Assembly (NCBI GenBank): GCA_030681645.1
Contig: JAUXRX010000010.1
Coordinates: 1 to 64,000 of the forward strand
DNA from: Archangium sp.
GTDB lineage: Bacteria > Myxococcota > Myxococcia > Myxococcales > Myxococcaceae
Reading direction: 5' to 3'
DNA length: 64,000 nt
This document shows positions 19,712 through 27,062 of this stretch, in pieces (within the stretch, counting starts at the first letter, position 1; each line of letters opens with the position of its first letter). The notes below the pieces were generated by a model that saw nothing but the letters and a program-made list of their open reading frames with translations, made no database searches and was not told where the DNA came from. The position numbers and the translations under genes are program-made.

Positions 19712-22700
19712 TCACTTGAACAGCGACAGGATCGTCATCTCTCGCGTCATCTTCGAGTACGCGAGCATGTCGATGCCGGTCTGGCCCTTCGCCTGCGCCG
19801 CCTTCGCCGCCTTCTCGTAGACCTCGAACACCTTCTTCGCCGCAGGCGAGAGCAGCTGCGAGTTCTCCTTCGCGAACTTGGCGAAGTCGGCGAACTCCTT
19901 GCCCGCCGCCTGGCCGTCGATGTCACGCGTGCCGCGCAGAATCGCGTCGCGCATCTCGGTCGCGCTGATGGAGCCGGGCGCCTTGTTCCCCGCGCTCAAC
20001 GCCTTGAGCGCCGCCGCCGCGCCCGTGTCCTGGTAGCCCGGCTGCGAGACGCGGTTGAGATCGTTCGTCAGCTTCGTCCAGTCGCTGCCGCCGATGCCCG
20101 TCTGGCCCTTGCCCTTCGCCGTCTTCACCGCGGCCTCGTAGGTCGCGAACGCGCGCTTCGCCTCGGGAGAGAGCAGCTGCTCATTCTCCTTCACGAACTT
20201 CGCCACGTCGGCGAACTCCTTGCCCGCGGCCTGGTTGTCGGGATCACGCGTGCCCTTGAGGATCGCCTGCGCCATCTCTTCACCGCTGATGGAGCCCGGC
20301 ACCTTGTTGCCCACCGCGAGGGCGCCCAGCTCCTGCGCCATGCTCTTGTCCTGGTAGTGCGGCGAGCTCACCTGCCGCATCTCGGCGTTCATGCGCAGCG
20401 ACTCGAACAGGCCGATGCCCGTCTGCCCGCGCGCCTGCGCCGCCTTCGCGTGCCGCTCGTAGGTGGCGAACGCGGCCTTCGCCTCGGGAGAGAGCAGCTT
20501 GCCGTTCTCCTTCACGAACTTCGCGATGTCCGCGTACTCCCTGCCCGCGGCCTGGTTGTCCGGGTCGCGCGTCGCCTTGATGATCGCGTCCGTCATCTCG
20601 CTGCCGCTGATGGACCCCGCCTTCGGGTTGTCCTTGCCCAGCTGGGTGAGCGTCGCGGCCGCGGTGGCGTCCTGGTACGCGGGCCGGCTGATCCCCGCGA
20701 GCTGGCCTTCCATGCGCATGAAGTCGCGCATGTCGATGCCGGTCTGGCCGCGCGCCTGTGCCGCCTTCGCGTGCCCCTCGTAGATGGCGAACGCCTTCTT
20801 CGCCTCGGGCGAGAGCAGCTGCTCGTTCTCCTTCACGAACTTCGCGATGTCCTTGTACTCGCGGCCCGCGGCCTGGTTGTCGTGGTCGACGGTGCCCTTG
20901 ATGATCGCGTCGACCATCTCCTTCCCCGAGATGGAGCCCGGCGTCTTGTTGTTCGCCGCCAGCGCGTTGAGCTGAGCCCCCGCACCGGCGTCCGCGTACT
21001 TCGGGCCCGACGCCGCGCGCATCTCGAGCTGCATGCGCGTGTAGTCGCCGAGATCGATGCCCGTCTGGCCCTTCGCCTGCGCCGAGCGCGCGTGCCGCTC
21101 GTAGATGGCGAACGCCGCCTTCGCCTCGGGCGAGAGCTTGTCGCCGTGCTTGGCCACCATCTCCTTGAACGCGGCGAACTCCTTGCCCGCGGCCTGGTTG
21201 TCCAGGTCGGCCGTGCCCTTGATGATCGCCTCGGTCATCTCCTTGCCCGAGATGCTGCCCGGCTTCGGGTTGTTCTTGAGCAGCTCGTTCACCGCCGCCG
21301 TCGCGCCGGCGTCAGGCCGCGGGCGGAAGGGAATGGGGAGGTGCTTCCACGGCGGAATGAAGCCGCCGTTGCCGCCCACGCCGGGCCCGAAGCCCACGTC
21401 GCCGATGCTGTCACCACCGCCGACCTTGATCGGCGGCTGACCTGCGCCCGGCTGCGCCCACTGCTTCCACGGGGGAATGTTGTTGCCGTCACCACCCTGG
21501 AGCCATGGCGGCACGATGCCCGTGTTGCCCGAAGGCGGCTTGATGCCCGAGTTGATCATGTCCCGCACCTGCGCCTGGAAGTCGGCGAGCGCCTCGCCCA
21601 GGTGCAGCGGGTCCTTCTCGCCGGCCGGCGCGCCGCCCATCGCCACGAAGGCGTTGTTGAGCGCGTTCATGATGCCCTGGGCCACGCCGTTGAGCAGCTG
21701 ACCCGTCAGCTCGGCGCCGAGCTGCGCGAGCAGGTTCTGCGCGCCGAACAGGTTCTGCGAGCCCGGGAGAATGGACCCGAGCTGACCGAAGTTGTTCTGT
21801 ATTTGATCGAGCCCGTTCCCCAGCGCCGCGCCGATCTGCTGGCCGCTCACGTTCCCGCCCTGGAAGAGCGAGCCGAGCTGCGAGACCGGGTTCTGGAAGG
21901 GGAAGAACGGCGTGTTCACCTGCTTCATCTCGAGGTTCATCCGCCAGGTGTCGCTGGCGTTGAGCCCCGTCTGGCCCTTCGCCTGCGCCGCCTTCGCGAA
22001 CTTCTCGTAGACCGCGAACGTCGCCTTCGCCTGCGGCGAGAGCAGCTGGCCGTTCTCCTTCACGAACTTCGCGATGTCGGCGAACTCCTTGCCCGCGGCC
22101 TGGCCGTCGAGGTCCTTCGTGCCGTTGATGATGGCCTGCATCATCTCGTTGCCCGAGATGGAGCCCGGCGTCTTGTTGCCCGCCGCCAGCCCGTTGAGCG
22201 CCTGCGCCGCGCTCTGGTCGCCGTACCGCGGCGCGCCCGCGCGGGCCATCTCCATGCCCATGCGCGCGAAGTCGAGCTGGCTCATGCCCGTCTGGCCCTT
22301 CGCCTGCGCCGCGGCCGCGTAGCGCTGGTACACCGCGAACGCCGCCTTCGCCTCGGGCGAGAGCAGCTGGCCGTTCTCCTTCACGAACTTCGCCACGTCA
22401 CGGAACTCGGCGCCCGCGGCGTGGTTGTCGCCGTCGGCCGCGCCGCGCATGATCGCCTGCGCCAGCTCGGCGCCCGAGATGGAGCCCGGCTCCTTGTTGC
22501 CCGCGGCCAGCGTGGCGAGCGAGGCGCCCATCGACGCGTCGGCGTTCCTCGGAGCGGCGGCCTTCGCCATCTCCCCCTGCATCTTCATGAACTCCTTGAG
22601 GCCCAGCGAGCCGGTCTTCGAGCCCTGGGCCGCCTTGACGTGCTTCTCGTAGACGTTGAACGCGGCCTTCGCCTCGGGCGAGAGCAGCTGCTCGTTCTCC

Positions 22701-23575
22701 TTCACGAACTTGGCGATGTCGCCGTACTCCTTGCGCGTGCTCTGCCCGTCGAGGTCGGCGGTGCCCTTGATGATCGCGTCCATCATCTCCCTGCCGGAGA
22801 TGGAGCCGGGCTCCTTGTTGCCGGCCGACAGCGCGTTGAGCTGCGCGCCCGCGGACAGGTCCTTGTAGTTCGGCGTCGCCGCGCGGAGCATGTCGCGCGT
22901 CATGCGGTTGAAGTCGCCGACGGGCATGCCCTTGTCACCGTGCGCCTGCGCCGCCTTCGCCGCCTTCGCGTAGACGTCGAACACCTTCTTCGCCTCGGGC
23001 GAGAGGAGCTGGCCGTTCTCCTTCACGAACTTCGCGATGTCGGCGAACTCCTTGCCGGCCGACTGCCCGTCGAGGTCGGCGGTGCCCTTGATGATCGCGT
23101 CCATCATCTCCTTGCCTGAGATGGAGCCGGGCCTGGTGTTCCCCGCGGCGAGCTGGGTGAGCTGCTGGCCGGCGCTGGCGTCCTTGTACTGGGGCTTGGC
23201 CGCCGCGTTCATCTCGCGCTGCATCTGGTTGAAGACGCGGAAGTCGATGCCGGTCTGGCCCGCGGCGCGCGCCTTGTTCGCCTCGCGCGAGTAGACCTCG
23301 AACACCTTCTTCGCCTCGGGCGAGAGCTTGTCGCCGTGCGTCTTCACCCAGTTCTTGATGGTGGTGAACTCCTTGCCCGCCGCCTGGTTGTCGGGGTCCT
23401 TGGTGGCGTTGAAGATGGCCTCGGCCATCTCCTTGCCCGAGATCGAGCCCTTGCCCGGGTTCGCGGAGGAGAGGCGTGAGAGCTCGGCAGCGGCTCCGGC
23501 GTCCTTGATGGGCGAGAGCGGAGCTCGCTTGATGCCAGCAGTAGACGGTGTCGTCGGCGCGGTGATCTTCGTCAT
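19712..23575 (-). CDS. Giant protein with ten ~105-residue GSISG repeats
   Basis: A 1287-residue protein without a signal peptide, starting at ATG 23575 (GGGG about 8 nt upstream). Ten repeats of about 105 residues are arranged as five, a central Gly/Pro/Asn-rich region of about 200 residues with PPWLQ/PPWKQ/PPWKH motifs, then five more. Each repeat contains PGSISGKEMxxAI, a D-x-D-x-Q-A-A-G-K-E-F segment, a KFVKENxQLLSPEAKxxF helix and a YEKxAKAAQAKGQTGI helix. The GSISGxE motif keeps Gly-6, Ile-8 and Glu-12 of an EF-hand loop while the early Ca ligands are degenerate. It may be a scaffold, a fibre or a secreted effector without a classical signal. No family name was recognised. Confidence 0.85.
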   Translation of the reverse strand: MTKITAPTTPSTAGIKRAPLSPIKDAGAAAELSRLSSANPGKGSISGKEMAEAIFNATKDPDNQAAGKEFTTIKNWVKTHGDKLSPEAKKVFEVYSREANKARAAGQTGIDFRVFNQMQREMNAAAKPQYKDASAGQQLTQLAAGNTRPGSISGKEMMDAIIKGTADLDGQSAGKEFADIAKFVKENGQLLSPEAKKVFDVYAKAAKAAQAHGDKGMPVGDFNRMTRDMLRAATPNYKDLSAGAQLNALSAGNKEPGSISGREMMDAIIKGTADLDGQSTRKEYGDIAKFVKENEQLLSPEAKAAFNVYEKHVKAAQGSKTGSLGLKEFMKMQGEMAKAAAPRNADASMGASLATLAAGNKEPGSISGAELAQAIMRGAADGDNHAAGAEFRDVAKFVKENGQLLSPEAKAAFAVYQRYAAAAQAKGQTGMSQLDFARMGMEMARAGAPRYGDQSAAQALNGLAAGNKTPGSISGNEMMQAIINGTKDLDGQAAGKEFADIAKFVKENGQLLSPQAKATFAVYEKFAKAAQAKGQTGLNASDTWRMNLEMKQVNTPFFPFQNPVSQLGSLFQGGNVSGQQIGAALGNGLDQIQNNFGQLGSILPGSQNLFGAQNLLAQLGAELTGQLLNGVAQGIMNALNNAFVAMGGAPAGEKDPLHLGEALADFQAQVRDMINSGIKPPSGNTGIVPPWLQGGDGNNIPPWKQWAQPGAGQPPIKVGGGDSIGDVGFGPGVGGNGGFIPPWKHLPIPFRPRPDAGATAAVNELLKNNPKPGSISGKEMTEAIIKGTADLDNQAAGKEFAAFKEMVAKHGDKLSPEAKAAFAIYERHARSAQAKGQTGIDLGDYTRMQLEMRAASGPKYADAGAGAQLNALAANNKTPGSISGKEMVDAIIKGTVDHDNQAAGREYKDIAKFVKENEQLLSPEAKKAFAIYEGHAKAAQARGQTGIDMRDFMRMEGQLAGISRPAYQDATAAATLTQLGKDNPKAGSISGSEMTDAIIKATRDPDNQAAGREYADIAKFVKENGKLLSPEAKAAFATYERHAKAAQARGQTGIGLFESLRMNAEMRQVSSPHYQDKSMAQELGALAVGNKVPGSISGEEMAQAILKGTRDPDNQAAGKEFADVAKFVKENEQLLSPEAKRAFATYEAAVKTAKGKGQTGIGGSDWTKLTNDLNRVSQPGYQDTGAAAALKALSAGNKAPGSISATEMRDAILRGTRDIDGQAAGKEFADFAKFAKENSQLLSPAAKKVFEVYEKAAKAAQAKGQTGIDMLAYSKMTREMTILSLFK

Positions 23576-23728
23576 GTGGTGAATCCCCCGAGGCTGGCGC
23601 GGCACGTGGGTGTGCGCGGCAACGGGACGCATCGGAGGACTGATCCGCGCAAAATGCAAGCGGGTCCATCAGCTGCGTTTCTGGGCTCAGTAGACGAGCC
23701 GCTCGTTCACTCACCGGGCAGCGGCTGA

Positions 23729-23753
23729 ACCAGTACAGGTCCTTCGTACTGGT
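23729..23753 (-). terminator. Hairpin downstream of the DUF7151 lipoprotein gene
   Basis: ACCAGTAC-N9-GTACTGGT is a perfect 8-bp inverted repeat about 30 nt past the stop of the gene ending at 23784. There is no U-tract, so termination would need Rho or the element may serve another purpose. Confidence 0.35.
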
Positions 23754-23783
23754 CCAGCACGCCTCGAGGAACGCGGCCCTGCC

Positions 23784-25367
23784 TCAGGGACCCCAGCAGT
23801 AGTTGTCGAGGAACGCGTTGGCCCCGTTTCCAAGCAACATGGCGCCTGAGAGGCCACCCGTGGGGAGCGTGGTGGTGCCGGTCTTGGTGGTCTCGTACAT
23901 CCCGTCCTGGTTGGCGTCGACGCGGAGCGTGACGGTGTTTCCGGTGACGCACGCTTCGATGTTGGGGGTCAGCCCGAACGCGCCGTTGATCGTCCCCCCC
24001 CCGATGTCGAGGGTGCCGGGGTACTGGTAGATCCACGCCGTGTTGAAGTTGTTCGTTGCGGAGTTGTCCTGGACCAGAGCCACGATGTAGCTGTTCGGAG
24101 AATTCCAACGCAGCACCGCGCCGACGGCGGCCACGCCTCCGGCACCCGAGTGGATGGCGGTCAGCCTCACGCACCCGTTGGTCTGCGTGCTGTTGTCCCT
24201 GGTGATGACGTGGGTGTAGGCGGAACTCACTGCGGTGGGGTCGCGCAGGCGGTTCGCGTCAATCGTCCAGTCCCCCAGCCGCTCAGTCCATCCGGCGATG
24301 GTGCTGGTGTTGGCCACGTTGAAGTTGTCGCAGGAGCCAGCAGCTGGGGACTGGCAGAGGTAGGCCGTGCTGTCGACCTCGCCTGCCTCGAGCGTACCGT
24401 TCCGCGCCGCGCCCCCGCCGTCACCGTTGTCCAGCCCGCTGTCGATCTTCTGGCCGCCGAAGGCGCAGTTCGCCCCCGCCGGCTCCGAGGAGATCCTGAT
24501 CAGCGAGTTCACGCCGTTGGTGCCGGTGGTGCCGTTGCACACGTACGCCGTGCCGTCGACTTCCCCTGCTTCGAGCGTCCCGTTCCCGGCGGTGCCTCCG
24601 CCGTCTCCGTTGTCCAGGCCGCTTCTGATGAGGTCACCGCCAGCCGCGCAGTTCGAGCCAGCGGGCTCGGGCACCACAGCAACCAGCGAGTTCAGGCCGT
24701 TGCACACGTAGGTGGTCGCGTCGATCTCGCCGGTCTCCAACAGCTCGTTGCCGGCCGTTCCGCCCCCATTTCCATTGTCGAGGCCGCGGTCGATGCGCTG
24801 ACCGCCGGCCGCGCAGTTCGCCCCGGCGGGCTCGACGGTGGTCGAGACGAGCGTCGCCGTGCCGGTGGCGCCGTTGCAGACGAAGGCGGTGGTGTCGATC
24901 TCTCCGAGTTCGAGCGTGCCGTTGCCGGCGGTTCCCCCCCCGTCGCCGTTGTCCAGACCGCCGTTGACGCGCTGCCCTCCGTTGGCGCAGTTGCCCCCAG
25001 CAGGCTCGGCCGTGATGGTGACCAGCCCGGTCGCGCCGTTGGTGCCGTTGGCACCGTTGGTCCCATTGGCGCCGTCGCAAACGTAGGCGGTGCTGTCGAT
25101 CTCGCCAGCCTCGAGCGTCCCATTGCCGGCCGTTCCCGAGCCGTCCCCATTATCCAGGCCGCTGTCGATGCGCTGGCCGCCGTTCGCGCAGTTGGCGCCC
25201 GCCGCCTCCGGCTCGAGCGTCACCAACCCGTTCGCGCCGTTGACGCCGTTCGTTCCGTTCGCGCCGTTCGTGCCGTTCGTACCGTCCATTCCGTTCGTGC
25301 CGGCACAGGACGCGGCCACCGCGAAATAGACTGCCCATGCACACCCAATCGTTCGAGTTCTGGTCAT
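23784..25367 (-). CDS. DUF7151-repeat lipoprotein with C-terminal lectin-like domain
   Basis: A 527-residue lipoprotein: signal MTRTRTIGCAWAVYFAVAAS then Cys, with AGGAGC 6 nt before the ATG at 25367. A short collagen-like GTNGTNGANGTNG tract is followed by five repeats of about 60-65 residues with the pattern EPAGxNCAxGGQ, then GLDNGDGGGTAGNGTLEAGE, then a V/L-C-N-G end, each with two Cys; these look like the DUF7151 repeats common in Myxococcota and Bdellovibrionota surface proteins. The C-terminal about 180 residues form a LamG/concanavalin-like beta sandwich. Probably an extracellular adhesion or carbohydrate-binding protein. It diverges from the transglutaminase gene. Confidence 0.85.
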   Translation of the reverse strand: MTRTRTIGCAWAVYFAVAASCAGTNGMDGTNGTNGANGTNGVNGANGLVTLEPEAAGANCANGGQRIDSGLDNGDGSGTAGNGTLEAGEIDSTAYVCDGANGTNGANGTNGATGLVTITAEPAGGNCANGGQRVNGGLDNGDGGGTAGNGTLELGEIDTTAFVCNGATGTATLVSTTVEPAGANCAAGGQRIDRGLDNGNGGGTAGNELLETGEIDATTYVCNGLNSLVAVVPEPAGSNCAAGGDLIRSGLDNGDGGGTAGNGTLEAGEVDGTAYVCNGTTGTNGVNSLIRISSEPAGANCAFGGQKIDSGLDNGDGGGAARNGTLEAGEVDSTAYLCQSPAAGSCDNFNVANTSTIAGWTERLGDWTIDANRLRDPTAVSSAYTHVITRDNSTQTNGCVRLTAIHSGAGGVAAVGAVLRWNSPNSYIVALVQDNSATNNFNTAWIYQYPGTLDIGGGTINGAFGLTPNIEACVTGNTVTLRVDANQDGMYETTKTGTTTLPTGGLSGAMLLGNGANAFLDNYCWGP

Positions 25368-25522
25368 TGTTGCTCCTGGTGAGGCGAAGAAGGCGCCGAA
25401 CTGGACGGTCCGTCGCGGGCGCAAGGTGTCAATCTTGGAACGACCCCGCAACACAAACCCGCGCTCGCCAGGGGGAGGGCTGAGGTGGAACCTCGTGGTC
25501 CTTCCCCGGCGTTGACCGCACA

Positions 25523-27049
25523 ATGCCGGCCGTGTGGCGCGCCCTGTGGATCCTCTTCCTGCTGACCATCACGGGGCTCGGCGTCTGGTTGGCCTCGTCA
25601 CTCGTCGCGTACGCGGGAGGCCCGGCCGAGCTCGCCCTCTTCGGCGGCGTGCTGCTCTTCCCCGTGCTGCCGCTGTGGTGGGAGAAGCGCGCCACCGACG
25701 CCTTCTACGCTCAGCTCCGGCGCTCCACCCGTCTGCTCCCGAAGAAGCGCGCTCTCACGGCGTTCACGCGCGTCGCCTTGCGCACGGTCTTCCTCAACCT
25801 CGTCTTCATCGTCGCCCTCGTGGCGCTCTGGCCGAAGGTGGCCTTCGCCGCCCTCGCCACGCGGGGTGATTGGTTCCTGGGCGACTCGCAGGGTGAGTGG
25901 ACGCAGCGCGGGAGAGCGGTGCTGCTCGGCGCCGCCTCGGGCCTCGAGTGGGTGCACCGCGCCGCGCACGACAACCCATACCGCACGAAGGAAGACGATC
26001 AGCAGCCGGTGCCCGACACCGTGCAGCCCGTCGTCGCGGTGGTGACGCCCTTCGGCAGCGGCGCGCGTTGGCGCCCGAGGGACCCCCCGGTCATCCCGAG
26101 CGGAGATCCCCCTCCGGTCATCCCGAGCGGAGATCCCCCTCCGCTCATCCCGAGCGGAGTCGAGGGACCTCCCGAGCCCGAAGTACCCGCCTGGACCGTC
26201 GGCGCGACGACCTGGCCGTGGGCCGAGCGGGTGCACCCGGTGGTCGCCGGCATGACCGCCGCTGACGAGACGAGCCCCGAGGCCGTGGCCCGCTACATCA
26301 GCGCGCGCGTGACTGACCCCTTCGCCCGGGTGAAGGCGCTGCACGACTGGGTGGTGACGCGGCTTCGGTACGACTCCGCGTCCATCACTGGAAAGAGGAA
26401 GCCGCAAGACGCGCAGTCCGTCTTCCTCGGCCGCCTCGGTGTCTGTGAAGGCTACGCGCGGCTGCTGGTCGAGCTGGGCAAACACTCGGGCGATCGCTTC
26501 GTCTACGTCACCGGCGAGGTGCGCGAAGAGCACGGCGAGCTCGCGCCCGTCGGCCACGCCTGGAACGCGGTGGAGGTGAAGGGCGCCTGGTACCTCCTCG
26601 ACGCCACCTGGGACGACCCGGTGATGAACGACGGCAGCGACGCGTACCGCACCGACTACCTCTTCATTCCGCCCGACCTCGCCGCGCTCAATCACTTCCC
26701 CGACGAGCCGCGCTGGCAGCTGCGGGCCAACGCGCTCAGCCGCGCCGAGTTCCTCCGCCAGCCGCTGGCCACCCCCGGCCTCGCGAAGGAGCACCTCGAG
26801 CTCAAGTCACCGTCGCGCGCGGTGGTGCAGGTGGGCGACACGTTCGAGCTCTCGCTCGGAAACCCGGCGCGGATGTTCGTGATGGTGCAGGTGATGCCCG
26901 AGCAGACGAAGTGTGGCCCGAGCGACGCCGCCGACCTCGCGCTGTCGTGCCCGGTCACGCGCGGCTCAAAGGAGGCGGTGGTGTTCGTCAACGACGCCCG
27001 CGACGGCACCTACGATTCGGTCGCCAGCTTCAAGGTCGAGCGCCGCTGA
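25523..27049 (+). CDS. Membrane-anchored transglutaminase-like protein
   Basis: A 508-residue protein with membrane helices at about 5-28, 35-52 and 88-110, then a linker and a transglutaminase-like core with the catalytic triad visible as LGVCEGYARL (C308), VGHAWNAVEV (H345) and LLDATWDD (D360), followed by a C-terminal beta domain with one disulfide-capable Cys pair. Bacterial members act as proteases or cross-linking enzymes, often in the periplasm. The linker (residues about 189-216) is encoded by three tandem REP-A copies, giving PPVIPSGDPPPVIPSGD-like peptides. The start is the ATG at 25523, divergent from the DUF7151 gene. Confidence 0.88.
   Translation: MPAVWRALWILFLLTITGLGVWLASSLVAYAGGPAELALFGGVLLFPVLPLWWEKRATDAFYAQLRRSTRLLPKKRALTAFTRVALRTVFLNLVFIVALVALWPKVAFAALATRGDWFLGDSQGEWTQRGRAVLLGAASGLEWVHRAAHDNPYRTKEDDQQPVPDTVQPVVAVVTPFGSGARWRPRDPPVIPSGDPPPVIPSGDPPPLIPSGVEGPPEPEVPAWTVGATTWPWAERVHPVVAGMTAADETSPEAVARYISARVTDPFARVKALHDWVVTRLRYDSASITGKRKPQDAQSVFLGRLGVCEGYARLLVELGKHSGDRFVYVTGEVREEHGELAPVGHAWNAVEVKGAWYLLDATWDDPVMNDGSDAYRTDYLFIPPDLAALNHFPDEPRWQLRANALSRAEFLRQPLATPGLAKEHLELKSPSRAVVQVGDTFELSLGNPARMFVMVQVMPEQTKCGPSDAADLALSCPVTRGSKEAVVFVNDARDGTYDSVASFKVERR
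26089..26167. repeat. REP-A triplication inside a coding region
   Basis: Three tandem 26-nt copies of CGGTCATCCCGAGCGGAGAT-type sequence, the last continuing as GTCGAGGG, lie in frame within the transglutaminase-like gene and encode repeated IPSGDPPP/IPSGVEG peptides in the linker between the membrane part and the catalytic domain. Confidence 0.9.
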
Positions 27050-27062
27050 GCTCGGCCCCTGA

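Noticed and set aside
19712..23119. A 1175-residue Arg/Leu-rich plus-strand frame opposite the ten-repeat protein
   Set aside because: It is the mirror of the repeat gene and has unlikely composition (runs of RLRRL/HELRDV); the minus-strand protein has clear repeats, a start and a ribosome site.
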